Assembly (NCBI RefSeq): GCF_001613265.1 | Contig: NZ_BDCA01000036.1 | Span: forward strand, 1-59,366 | DNA from: Nocardia vermiculata NBRC 100427 | Lineage (GTDB): Bacteria; Actinomycetota; Actinomycetes; Mycobacteriales; Mycobacteriaceae | Length of the DNA: 59,366 bases | Reading direction: 5' to 3' | In this document: positions 25,934 through 33,707 of the stretch, piece after piece | Numbering within the stretch: position 1 is the first letter of the stretch | Layout: every line of letters starts with the position of its first letter | The notes under the pieces: model-generated | Told to the model about the DNA's origin: nothing | Seen by the model: the letters and a program-made list of their open reading frames with translations, nothing else | The model's database searches: none | Made by a program: the position numbers and the translations under genes

Positions 25934-26536
25934 ATGAAGGACGAGCTCCGTCCCCGTAACGGTACTTCGACGACCAACTCTGCAAGTTTGACTACCTTGC
26001 TGCAAGAGACCGCGAACGGCAACACCGATTCCTTCGCCGCGTTCTATCGATCGACCAGACCTCGGTTGCTCGCCAGACTGACCTTCATCCTGCACAGTCC
26101 GGTTCTGGCCGAGGAAGTCAGCCAGGAAATATATCTTCACATCTGGATCGCGGCCGGGGACTACGATGCCGACCGCGGAAGTCCGATGGCATGGCTGATG
26201 ATGTTCGCGCATCGTCGCGCTGTCGACCAGGTGCGCTCGGAGCAAGCGCTGGCCGACCGCGAACGCGCTTTCGGCCGCAGACAGTTCTCACCCGACCATG
26301 ACGTGGTCTACGACGAGGTCGGCCAGCGCCTCGAACAACGCGCCGTCGCCGGGGAAGTGTGCAAACTTCGCAGCCGCCAGCGCGAAGCCATCGAGCTGGC
26401 CTTCTACGGTGACCGCACCTACGCTCAGGTCGCCATCGACCTCGACATCCCGCTACCGACCGCCAAAGCGCGGATCCGAGCCGGACTGAAAACCCTCGGC
26501 CGCCGCCTGTCATCAAGCTCGCACGACCTTCCGTGA
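25934..26536 (+). CDS. ECF sigma factor (SigK/SigL-like)
   Basis: A 200-residue sigma-70 family ECF factor. Region 2 is seen as FAAFYRSTRPRLLARLTFI and AEEVSQEIYLHIWIAAGDYD, continuing in GSPMAWLMMFAHRRAVDQVR, a wording typical of the SigK/ECF19 group. Region 4 is KLRSRQREAIELAFYGDRTY then IPLPTAKARIRAGLKTLGRRL. SigK-type factors are usually held by a membrane anti-sigma RskA encoded directly downstream. Here the next gene is a convergent TetR regulator and no anti-sigma is seen within the block. The ATG at 25934 has a weak ribosome-binding site; upstream frame starts are less likely because the protein then gains a non-family extension. Confidence 0.88.
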   Translation: MKDELRPRNGTSTTNSASLTTLLQETANGNTDSFAAFYRSTRPRLLARLTFILHSPVLAEEVSQEIYLHIWIAAGDYDADRGSPMAWLMMFAHRRAVDQVRSEQALADRERAFGRRQFSPDHDVVYDEVGQRLEQRAVAGEVCKLRSRQREAIELAFYGDRTYAQVAIDLDIPLPTAKARIRAGLKTLGRRLSSSSHDLP

Positions 26537-26543
26537 AAGGCGG

Positions 26544-27320
26544 TCATCCTTCCTCCGCCCCGCGGGCAGCGGCATCGCGTGTGGCGGGATCCGCGCGGGG
26601 ATGTGACAGTGTGGCCGTGAGGCCGGCCAGCAGGATGTCGAGTCCACGTTCCAATTCGGCGCGGCCGTCGTAATCGGCCAGCAGCGGGGCGAGTCGGCGT
26701 AGCAACGGGAATTCTGTGACCGGCAACCGATGCAGACCGAGACGCAGCACTTCGTCGGTCTCTTCCGGGCGTTCCACCAATTCTTGGAGCTCATTGAGCA
26801 CATGGCCGTAGAGGAAGCCGAACAATGCACGATAGATGTGCAGAGCATCGGCTCCGGAGAAACCGGCACGGGTCAGCAATGCCAGTACGTCCTCGAGCGG
26901 CCGTACCACCGCTGGGGAACGTTGCCCGAGCGGTGTCGCCAGCGGCCGCGTCACCAGCAACGGCACCACCCGGGGATGCGCCAGCGCCAGGGCACGGAAA
27001 TCGCGAGCGACCTTCCGTAGCCCGCCGGCCCAGTCCGGGTCGGCGCTGTCCACTCGCAGTTGCGCGAAGACGATCTCGGCAACACCGTCGAGCACCGCCG
27101 CCTTGTTCGGTACATGCCGGTAGATAACCATCGGGTCCCGGCCCACCGCCTCGGCCAAGCGGCGCATCGACAATCCCTCGACGCCGTCACTGTCGATGAT
27201 CGCCAGCGCCGCCGCGAGTACTCCCACGCGGGTGACCCGACCGGCGCCACGACCATTCGCGGCACGACCCATGCGGGCACCACCTGTCGGATCTTGGACC
27301 TCCGATGACGTTTCGTTCAT
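26544..27320 (-). CDS. TetR family regulator with TetR_C-type C domain
   Basis: A 258-residue regulator. The helix-turn-helix domain begins near residue 30 (VTRVGVLAAALAIIDSDGVEGLSMRRLAEAVGRDPMVIYRHVPNKAAVLDG spans about 29-80, with MVIYRHV in the recognition helix). The C domain (DFRALALAHPRVVPLLVTRP, YRALFGFLYGHVLNELQEL) resembles the tetracycline-repressor C-terminal family. It is convergent with the sigma gene, with only seven bases between stops, and divergent from DUF5994 copies 5-7. It may repress the latter through the inverted repeat upstream. A start at the second Met (residue 17) is possible. Confidence 0.88.
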   Translation of the reverse strand: MNETSSEVQDPTGGARMGRAANGRGAGRVTRVGVLAAALAIIDSDGVEGLSMRRLAEAVGRDPMVIYRHVPNKAAVLDGVAEIVFAQLRVDSADPDWAGGLRKVARDFRALALAHPRVVPLLVTRPLATPLGQRSPAVVRPLEDVLALLTRAGFSGADALHIYRALFGFLYGHVLNELQELVERPEETDEVLRLGLHRLPVTEFPLLRRLAPLLADYDGRAELERGLDILLAGLTATLSHPRADPATRDAAARGAEEG

Positions 27321-27364
27321 GACGCGGGCTCATTTCCTCCGATGCCGACAACCGTAGATATAAA

Positions 27365-27409
27365 CTGTATACCTACAGCGTTGACATTGTCTCGACATGG
27401 GCGTCTACT
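27365..27409 (+). promoter_or_regulatory. Candidate operator and promoter for DUF5994 copies 5-7
   Basis: An inverted repeat CTGTA-N4-TACAG lies at 27365-27378. Immediately after it is TTGACA (27381-27386), a perfect -35, followed after 17 bases by TCTACT (27404-27409), a partial -10. This would start transcription about 140 bases before the DUF5994 ATG at 27554. The repeat is well placed for the divergent TetR repressor. Confidence 0.5.
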
Positions 27410-27553
27410 GGAGTAGTCACTCCCATTCGAGCGTCGGCACCCGCGTCCCTCTTCTTTCGGCGAGTCGGCAGCCACGGATTCGGGCACAGGCAACAGTCGA
27501 CATGCCGATCATTGCCACCACATCCCGCCTCGACGAGTAAGGACCGGTCCATC

Positions 27554-28057
27554 ATGACCATCGCTCACACAATCGCAACGAAGACCAAGGCTTTTCCGGA
27601 AGCAATTCGCCGCTACCTCGATCCCCTACCGGAACGCGCCTCCCCCGCCCCGGCTCCCCTCTCGACGGGCCCGCCCGAAGCCGCGGTGACCCACCACCCA
27701 CCGCGACTGAGCCTGAAGCCGAAAAATCGTCACTCGGACTACATCGACGGTGCGTGGTGGCCCGAGTCCGCCGACCTCGCTACCGAACTCCCGGATCTAC
27801 TGGCTGTCTTGACGATTCGGCTGGGTCCGGTCGATCGGATCGTCTACGACCCGGACGGCTGGTCACGGCCACCCCGGCAGATGACGGTCGGAAGTCGTTC
27901 GATCGGCCTCGAGCCCTATCCGTTCCACTTGCGCAACACGATGTATGTCGTCGGCGCCGACACCGCCGTCATGGTGCTCCGCGTGATCCTTCCATCCACC
28001 GACGCCCGCGCCGCCCACTCCCAATTGGTGGCCGCCGGCACTCCACGGGAGGGATAG
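27554..28057 (+). CDS. DUF5994 family protein (copy 5, A type)
   Basis: A 167-residue paralogue with a longer N terminus (about 48 residues, basic then Pro-rich) before PRLSLKPKNR, YIDGAWWPESADLATELPDLL (63-83), VDRIVYDPDGWSRPPRQ, LEPYPFHLRNTMYVVG and VMVLRVILPSTD. The ATG at 27554 follows GTAAGGA with suitable spacing; an in-frame ATG at 27512 lacks a ribosome site. This copy does not have the CAGGAGCGTC leader seen in four others. It leads a three-gene unit with copies 6 and 7. Confidence 0.83.
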   Translation: MTIAHTIATKTKAFPEAIRRYLDPLPERASPAPAPLSTGPPEAAVTHHPPRLSLKPKNRHSDYIDGAWWPESADLATELPDLLAVLTIRLGPVDRIVYDPDGWSRPPRQMTVGSRSIGLEPYPFHLRNTMYVVGADTAVMVLRVILPSTDARAAHSQLVAAGTPREG

Positions 28058-28060
28058 ATC

Positions 28061-28531
28061 ATGCCCCGCCTCCATACACGACGTCCGATCGTCAACCACT
28101 TCGAGACGGACACGTCCGCCTCGGACGAGCGACAGCCCTTCCGCACACCCACACGCACACCCCGTCTGATGCTCCGCGAACGCGGTGCCGTCCCCGGAAA
28201 CGTCGACGGCGCCTGGTGGCCGTGGACCCCGAATCTCACGTCGGAACTGCACGACCTGATCAGCGCCGTCGCCCCACGCCTCGGGACCACGATGCGCGTC
28301 GGATTCGAATGGAACGCAACAAGTCTCGCCCAACGACGCATCGGTACCGACGACCACATTCGCATAAAGGGCCGCAGCGACGACCAACCGCCCGAGGTCG
28401 TGCATCTCTACGGAGCGCACAACACCGCACTCGCGCTGCTCGTCATCCCCGCCGCCACGGCGCCCGAGGTCGCCCGGGAACGCATGCGGCTTGCCGCGGC
28501 CGGCCATCTCGGCCCACCACCCGGACCGTGA
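28061..28531 (+). CDS. DUF5994 family protein (copy 6, B type)
   Basis: A 156-residue paralogue with TPRLMLRE, NVDGAWWPWTPNLTSELHDLI (48-68), MRVGFEWNATSLAQRRI and PPEVVHLYGAHNTALALLVI. It is clearly closest to copy 3, sharing the FxWNAxSLxQRRI block and the preceding TRTPRL segment. It starts three bases after copy 5 with GGGAGGGA as ribosome site, so the two are translated from one message. Function unknown. Confidence 0.83.
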   Translation: MPRLHTRRPIVNHFETDTSASDERQPFRTPTRTPRLMLRERGAVPGNVDGAWWPWTPNLTSELHDLISAVAPRLGTTMRVGFEWNATSLAQRRIGTDDHIRIKGRSDDQPPEVVHLYGAHNTALALLVIPAATAPEVARERMRLAAAGHLGPPPGP

Positions 28532-28575
28532 CACCAGCAACGGACCGATACCCGCTCGAGACAGGAGCGTCGACC

Positions 28576-29103
28576 ATGACACCGGAGAATGTTCACCCGA
28601 ACAGGGAGAACTCGGGCTCGGTCGGGGAATTGGTACCGCGGCTGCGGCTGAAACCGGACTCGGCGAAGATCGGCTACGTCGACGGAGCGTGGTGGCCGCG
28701 CAGCGACGACCTCGTTGTCGAGTTGCCCGCGCTGCTGGCGAGCGTGTCGGGCCGGCTCGGACCCGTCCGCCGGATCACCTACCGCCTCGGTGAGTGGGCG
28801 AACGCGCCCAGCGATCTGGTTGTCGAAGGGCTGGCCATCCGCCTCGAAGGCCACCGCAACGGGACCGTCAACACGATCGAAATGCTGGGCACCCGCGACC
28901 GTCGACTGGTCATCCTGGTCGTCCCGCCCTACACCGACGACGATCGGGCCCTCGCCGCGATGAACGCCGCCGCCACCACCGGCGACGCCTCAACCGTGGA
29001 CGAACTGCTGATGATCACCCCGCGAGAACGGCGCAACCGCACCGCACAAGCGGACGCAGTGCGGCGATGGCGAACCGGCGATCCGAATCCGCACGACCAA
29101 TGA
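28576..29103 (+). CDS. DUF5994 family protein (copy 7, canonical C type)
   Basis: A 175-residue copy closest to the common form of the family as I recall it: PRLRLKPDSAKIGYVDGAWW (22-41), DLVVELPALLASVSGRLGPV, ITYRLGEWANAPSDL, IRLEGHRNGTVNTIEM and RRLVILVVPPYTDDDRALAAM. It has an extra C-terminal tail of about 45 residues (DELLMITPRERRNRTAQ region). The conserved leader CAGGAGCGTC is at 28562-28571. It lies 44 bases after copy 6. Confidence 0.86.
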   Translation: MTPENVHPNRENSGSVGELVPRLRLKPDSAKIGYVDGAWWPRSDDLVVELPALLASVSGRLGPVRRITYRLGEWANAPSDLVVEGLAIRLEGHRNGTVNTIEMLGTRDRRLVILVVPPYTDDDRALAAMNAAATTGDASTVDELLMITPRERRNRTAQADAVRRWRTGDPNPHDQ

Positions 29104-29426
29104 AAAATCGCAGCGGGCGCGTGCCCGCCGCGCCGACTCGTCGCGGGCTCGTCAACCGGCACACACACTGGGCCGGTCGAACGCGTCGGCTACTCGTTTG
29201 AACCGACGCGTTCTCGATCGCTGCATATTCCCGGGAAGATGCGGTGATCTGCCCAGCCCATACCCGAACGGAAGCGACCCAAACCGACTGTCGCTCGTCG
29301 AGGGCCTGTTGCCGCAACCCGCGCACAGGCACATCGACCCCAGCGAAGCATCCGCAGTGATCGCCGGCTTCGTCGTACTCATCTTCGGCGATCAACTAGC
29401 GCAACGAGTTCGCGCGATGCCACATA
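29104..29426. other. Gap between the DUF5994 block and the tRNA genes
   Basis: A 323-base stretch with no convincing gene on either strand. It marks the border of the accessory block: tRNA genes and the conserved DUF3566-gyrA-gyrB order follow directly. I looked for a repeated tRNA 3' end in this gap as a sign of integration and did not see one. Confidence 0.5.
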
Positions 29427-29465
29427 ACAGCGAATCCGCAGGTCAGTGACCTGCGGATTCGCTGT
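29427..29465 (-). terminator. Strong hairpin after tRNA-Ala
   Basis: ACAGCGAATCCGCAGGTCA pairs perfectly with its reverse complement at 29447-29465 around a single G, giving a 19-bp stem (about 15 bp usable). It starts five bases beyond the 3' end of the minus-strand tRNA-Ala, so it probably ends or processes that transcript. The U tract is weak. It could also stop readthrough from the DUF5994 genes. Confidence 0.7.
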
Positions 29466-29469
29466 GAAG

Positions 29470-29542
29470 TGGAGCCTAGGGGAATCGAACCCCTAACCCC
29501 TGCCTTGCAAAGGCAGTGCTCTGCCGATTGAGCTAAGGCCCC
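29470..29542 (-). tRNA. alaT: tRNA-Ala (anticodon TGC), copy A
   Basis: The reverse strand folds into a 73-nt cloverleaf: acceptor GGGGCCT/AGGCTCC with discriminator A, D arm AGCTCAATCGGCAGAGCA, anticodon arm CTGCCTTTGCAAGGCAG with TGC, and T arm AGGGGTTCGAATCCCCT. CCA is not encoded. It is identical to the second copy at 29770 except for one base in the D loop (gattg versus aattg). Confidence 0.96.
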
Positions 29543-29557
29543 GGTCATGCCCGCGAA

Positions 29558-29665
29558 TCAGTTCGCGGTGGCCTCGTGCCACACGTCCCCGCCGCTGCGC
29601 TTGCGAACCTTGGTGACAGCGAGAACAACTGCGGCAACAACACCGATCATCACAAGAAGTTTCAT
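29558..29665 (-). CDS. DLW-39 family mini-protein
   Basis: A 35-residue peptide: a hydrophobic helix (MKLLVMIGVVAAVVLAV) followed by a basic stretch TKVRKRSGGD and the ending DVWHEATAN. This matches the DLW-39 family of tiny actinobacterial membrane proteins (about 39 residues, conserved D-L/V-W) that sit next to tRNA genes near gyrA. Function is unknown. It lies between two almost identical tRNA-Ala genes. Confidence 0.82.
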   Translation of the reverse strand: MKLLVMIGVVAAVVLAVTKVRKRSGGDVWHEATAN

Positions 29666-29769
29666 GCTGTCCACACTACTGTGCCGAGTCGGGCACGTCG
29701 GTGGCGACCTGTGCCGGTGAACTCCGGGGAACAGACGGGATCCCCCCCCGGGTCCCTGATCGAATGAAG

Positions 29770-29842
29770 TGGAGCCTAGGGGAATCGAACCCCTAACCCC
29801 TGCCTTGCAAAGGCAGTGCTCTGCCAATTGAGCTAAGGCCCC
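29770..29842 (-). tRNA. alaT: tRNA-Ala (anticodon TGC), copy B
   Basis: Same 73-nt cloverleaf as the copy at 29470, with one D-loop difference. The five bases before it (gaagt, + strand) are also the same as in the first copy, so a tRNA-sized duplication is likely. It lies 32 bases from tRNA-Ile on the same strand. Confidence 0.96.
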
Positions 29843-29874
29843 CTCGGCCGCTGACGCGACCAGGTATTGAGATG

Positions 29875-29948
29875 TGGGCCTAGGAGGACTTGAACCTCCG
29901 ACCTCTTCGTTATCAGCGAAGCGCTCTAACCGCCTGAGCTATAGGCCC
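29875..29948 (-). tRNA. ileT: tRNA-Ile (anticodon GAT)
   Basis: The reverse strand gives a 74-nt cloverleaf: acceptor GGGCCTA/TAGGCCC with discriminator A, anticodon arm CTTCGCTGATAACGAAG with GAT, and T arm GGAGGTTCAAGTCCTCC. The ileT-alaT order between DUF3566 and other genes near gyrA is the same as in mycobacteria. Confidence 0.96.
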
Positions 29949-30039
29949 GTGGTGAAACCGTGTCTCACTCGACTCGGTAGAGATTACACAACGTACCGAT
30001 TGCTCTCCAAAACGCCTGGTCAAAGCACCCGTAAACGAG

Positions 30040-30074
30040 AGGTGGCCGGCCCCGCCGCGCGGGACCGGCCACCT
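30040..30074 (-). terminator. Terminator hairpin after the DUF3566 gene
   Basis: AGGTGGCCGGCCCCGC and GCGGGACCGGCCACCT pair with one mismatch around a CGC loop. It lies 15 bases after the stop of the DUF3566 gene and before tRNA-Ile. No T run follows, as is common in actinobacteria. Confidence 0.75.
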
Positions 30075-30088
30075 GTCGACAGTGTGAA

Positions 30089-31069
30089 TCAGTCCGGATC
30101 GGCCAGCGTGACCTGCACGCCACCGACCAGGTCGGTGCACTGGTTGTAGATGAACACACCGATCGTGGCCAGCGCAGTGAACAGCACCACGTTGATCAGG
30201 CCGACCACCGAGGCATATCCGAAGACACTGCCGGCATCGATCAACCCCGTGGAGGACGAGGAGTTGTTGTCGGCGACCATATCGGTGAAGGTGCTGTTCA
30301 GCCGATCCCACACCCCCATGCCGGAGAGCACGATGTAGAGGAATCCGACTGCCAGCATCCACACGAAGAACATGGCAACGCTGATCACCAGCGAGACCTT
30401 CAACGTGGACCACGGATCGATATGGCGCACCTGCACGGTCGCCCGCAGCGGCTCCCCGCCCTGGACGGACTGGCTCACCGCCGACCGGGCCGACGGCGAC
30501 GGGGACGGCGCGGACGGGCCCGCAGGCGCCGACGCCGCCGTCTGTGCCCTCGGCACCGACTGGGCCGCAGGAGCTTCCGAGTGCGGAAGCGGATGGCGCA
30601 GCTCGGACAAATCCGGAAGATCCTTGATCAGCTCCGGCCGCGAGATACTGCGGGTGGGTCCGTCGATCCCGACGGACTTCACCATCGCCGCTTCCTTACG
30701 CGCGGCCTTGGCCGCGAGATCGGTAGTGGTGCGGGCGTTACTCACCCCGTTGTTACCGCCGAGGCCGACCGAACTCGACCGGCCGCGCACCGGCGCCTGC
30801 CCCGGACGATTCAGATTCGACTGCGGCTTCTGCTGCGACCACCCCTCCTCGAACCGGGAGCCATTCCCTTCCGCGGCTTCCGGAGCCGGGACATCGGCTT
30901 TCCCGGAATCGCTTCGAGGCTCAGACTTTTCGGACGAATTGTCCGAGCCTTTGTCGGCCGACGCCCCGGCCTGCGGCGACGGCCGCGGCGGGATCGGTGA
31001 CGGTGCGACCCGCTCGGTCACACCGTTGGTGTGGTGTCGCTCGTCGTTCGGCTGATTCGGAGTGGTCAA
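30089..31069 (-). CDS. DUF3566 domain transmembrane protein (Rv0007-like)
   Basis: A 326-residue protein. The first 210 residues are a charged Pro/Ser/Ala-rich cytoplasmic region. The C-terminal 115 residues form the DUF3566 domain: VQVRHIDPWSTLKVSLVISV, then two membrane helices (about 232-257 and 285-310) and a short tail with QVTLAD. It sits directly downstream of gyrA, as Rv0007 does in mycobacteria, 79 bases after the gyrA stop on the same strand. Function is unknown; the DIDPWSxLK element is conserved in the family. Confidence 0.92.
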   Translation of the reverse strand: MTTPNQPNDERHHTNGVTERVAPSPIPPRPSPQAGASADKGSDNSSEKSEPRSDSGKADVPAPEAAEGNGSRFEEGWSQQKPQSNLNRPGQAPVRGRSSSVGLGGNNGVSNARTTTDLAAKAARKEAAMVKSVGIDGPTRSISRPELIKDLPDLSELRHPLPHSEAPAAQSVPRAQTAASAPAGPSAPSPSPSARSAVSQSVQGGEPLRATVQVRHIDPWSTLKVSLVISVAMFFVWMLAVGFLYIVLSGMGVWDRLNSTFTDMVADNNSSSSTGLIDAGSVFGYASVVGLINVVLFTALATIGVFIYNQCTDLVGGVQVTLADPD

Positions 31070-31148
31070 TGCAGAATCCTTCGATCCGTCGTGGCGCCGC
31101 TGCTTGTGGAGAACCTACCGCTTCCAGAACCTAACGCGCATCCGAGTC

Positions 31149-33650
31149 TCAGGCCTCGTCTTCACCGAGAACCTGGTCCGGCTCATCGGCGTTTCGCGCA
31201 ATCGCGAGCAACGTATCGCCGGCGCCCAGGTTCATCAACCGCACGCCCTTGGTCTGTCGACCGGCCTTACGGACCTGATTCGCGGCCGTCCGAATGACAC
31301 CGCCACCGGACGTTATCGCGTAGAGCTCGTCGTCGTTGTCGACGATGAGCGCTCCCACCAGACTGCCACGCTTCGGGTCGTACTGGATCGTCAACACACC
31401 CTTACCGCCGCGTCCCTGCGCCGTGTACTCCTCGATCGCAGTGCGTTTGGCGTAGCCACCCGACGTTGCCACCAGCAGATACGTTCCGTCGCGGACGACA
31501 TTGAGCGACAACAGTTCATCGTCGGTGTTGAACCGCATGCCCTGCACGCCGGAGGTCGCCCGGCCCATCGGGCGCAACACCTCGTCGTTGGCGGCGAAGC
31601 GGATCGACTGGCCCTTGCCGGACACCAGCAGCAGATCGTCATCGGCCGAACACAGCGCGGCACCGACCAGTTCGTCGGTGCCCCGCAGGTTCACCGCGAC
31701 GATGCCACCGGACCGGTTGGAATCGAAGTCCGTCAGCCGCGACTTCTTGACCAAACCGTTACGCGTTGCCAGCACCAGATACGGCGCATCCTCGTACGTC
31801 GTCAGCTGAATGACCTGAGCGATCTTCTCGTCCGGCTGGAACGCCAGCAGATTCGCCACATGCTGACCGCGCGCGGTGCGGTTGGCCTCGGGCAGCTCGT
31901 AGGCCTTGGCCCGGTAGACCCGGCCGAGGTTGGTGAAGAACAGCAGCCAGTCGTGAGTCGAGGTGACGAAGAAGTGCTTGACCAGGTCGTCCTGCTTCAA
32001 CCCGGCGCCCTGCACCCCCTTGCCGCCACGCTTCTGGCTGCGGTACAGGTCGGTCCGGGTGCGCTTGGCGTAACCGGTCGCGGTAATCGTCACCACGACG
32101 TCCTCGCGGGCGATCAGATCCTCGTCGGCGACATCGCCGTCCGCCGCGACGATCCTGGTCCGCCGGTCGTCGCCGTACTTCTCGACGATCTCGGCCAGTT
32201 CGTCGCGCACGATGGCACGCTGACGCTCCGGCTTCTCCAGGATGTCCTTCAAATCGGCGATCTCGGCCTCGATGCGGGCCAACTCGTCGACGATCTTCTG
32301 CCGCTCCAGGGCCGACAGCCGGCGCAGCTGCATATCGAGAATGGCGGTCGACTGGATCTCATCGATATCCAGCAGCTCCATCAGGCCGGTCCGCGCGGTA
32401 TCGGTATTGGCCGAGCGGCGGATCAGCGCGATGACCTCGTCGAGCATATCCAGCGCCTTGACCAGGCCCCGCAGGATGTGCGCCCGCTCCTCGGCCTTGC
32501 GCAGCAGGTAGCGGGTCCGCCGGACGATGACCTGCAACTGATGGTCGACGTAGAGGCGGATCATCTGATCCAGCCGCAGCGTGCGCGGCACACCGTCGAC
32601 GATGGACAACATGTTGGCACCGAAGCTGGTCTGCAGCTGGGTGTGCTTGTAGAGGTTGTTCAGCACCACCTTCGCCACGGCGTCCCGCTTGACGGTGATC
32701 ACGATCCGCATGCCGACTCGGTCCGAGGACTCGTCGTGGATATCGGAGATACCCGCGATCTTGCCGTCCTTGACCTGCTCGGCAATCGAGTTGATGAAGT
32801 TGTCGGTGTTGACCTGATACGGCAGTTCGGTGATGACGATCGTGGTGCGACCCCGATTGTCTTCCTCGATTTCCACCACACCGCGCATCCGGATGGAGCC
32901 GCGGCCGGTGGTGTAGGCATCGTGAATGCCCTGGGTGCCGACGATCAGGCCGTGCGTGGGGAAGTCCGGACCCTTCACCCGCTCCATACACGCGGCGAGG
33001 GTGGTCTCCTCATCGGCCTCGTAATTGTCCAGCGCCCAGTAGATGGCCTCGGCTAGCTCGTTGAGATTGTGCGGCGGGATATTCGTGGCCATACCGACCG
33101 CAATGCCGTTGGACCCGTTCATCAACAGGTTCGGCACCCGGCTGGGGAGAACGACCGGCTCCATCGAGCGGCCGTCGTAGTTCGGGCTGAAATCGACCGT
33201 TTCATGGTCGATTTCGCGCAGCAGTTCCATCGCCAGCGGGGTCAGCCGGCACTCGGTGTACCGCATCGCCGCCGCGCCGTCGTTACCGCGCGAGCCGAAG
33301 TTGCCCTGGCCGTCGACCAGCGGATACCGCAGCGACCACGGCTGCGCCATGCGCACCAGGGTGTCGTAGATCGACGAGTCGCCGTGCGGATGGTAATTAC
33401 CCATCGTCTCGGCGACCGGACGCGCGGACTTCACATAGCCGCGATCGGGCCGGTACCCGTTGTCGTACATCGCGTAGAGCACCCGCCGGTGCACCGGCTT
33501 GAGGCCGTCGCGCACATCGGGCAGCGCACGGCCCACGATCACGCTCATCGCGTAATCGATGTAGCTGTTCTGCATTTCGTTCTGGATATCGACCGGTTCG
33601 ATCCGGTCGCCCGAGCCACCGCTGGGCGGCAGGGTTGTCTCAGTCATCAA
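31149..33650 (-). CDS. gyrA: DNA gyrase subunit A
   Basis: An 833-residue type II topoisomerase subunit that cuts and rejoins DNA. The active-site Tyr lies in AAAMRYTECRLTPLA. The quinolone region reads HPHGDSSIYDTLVR: Ser92 aligns with E. coli Ser83 and Asp96 with Asp87. Both are wild-type, and Ser differs from the Ala that mycobacteria carry. The C-terminal beta-pinwheel has the GyrA box QRGGKGV. No intein is present. Downstream of gyrB by 57 bases, the two are co-transcribed. Confidence 0.97.
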   Translation of the reverse strand: MMTETTLPPSGGSGDRIEPVDIQNEMQNSYIDYAMSVIVGRALPDVRDGLKPVHRRVLYAMYDNGYRPDRGYVKSARPVAETMGNYHPHGDSSIYDTLVRMAQPWSLRYPLVDGQGNFGSRGNDGAAAMRYTECRLTPLAMELLREIDHETVDFSPNYDGRSMEPVVLPSRVPNLLMNGSNGIAVGMATNIPPHNLNELAEAIYWALDNYEADEETTLAACMERVKGPDFPTHGLIVGTQGIHDAYTTGRGSIRMRGVVEIEEDNRGRTTIVITELPYQVNTDNFINSIAEQVKDGKIAGISDIHDESSDRVGMRIVITVKRDAVAKVVLNNLYKHTQLQTSFGANMLSIVDGVPRTLRLDQMIRLYVDHQLQVIVRRTRYLLRKAEERAHILRGLVKALDMLDEVIALIRRSANTDTARTGLMELLDIDEIQSTAILDMQLRRLSALERQKIVDELARIEAEIADLKDILEKPERQRAIVRDELAEIVEKYGDDRRTRIVAADGDVADEDLIAREDVVVTITATGYAKRTRTDLYRSQKRGGKGVQGAGLKQDDLVKHFFVTSTHDWLLFFTNLGRVYRAKAYELPEANRTARGQHVANLLAFQPDEKIAQVIQLTTYEDAPYLVLATRNGLVKKSRLTDFDSNRSGGIVAVNLRGTDELVGAALCSADDDLLLVSGKGQSIRFAANDEVLRPMGRATSGVQGMRFNTDDELLSLNVVRDGTYLLVATSGGYAKRTAIEEYTAQGRGGKGVLTIQYDPKRGSLVGALIVDNDDELYAITSGGGVIRTAANQVRKAGRQTKGVRLMNLGAGDTLLAIARNADEPDQVLGEDEA

Positions 33651-33707
33651 TTCTCCTTGGCAGGCCGGGGGTGCAACGGGCGCGCAGGCGAAACCGCGCG
33701 GTGCCGG

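Noticed and set aside
21750..29103. CRISPR array or phage/transposon in the accessory block
   Set aside because: No spaced direct repeats, no transposase, integrase or terminal inverted repeats were seen; the block is made of DUF5994, regulator and acyltransferase genes.
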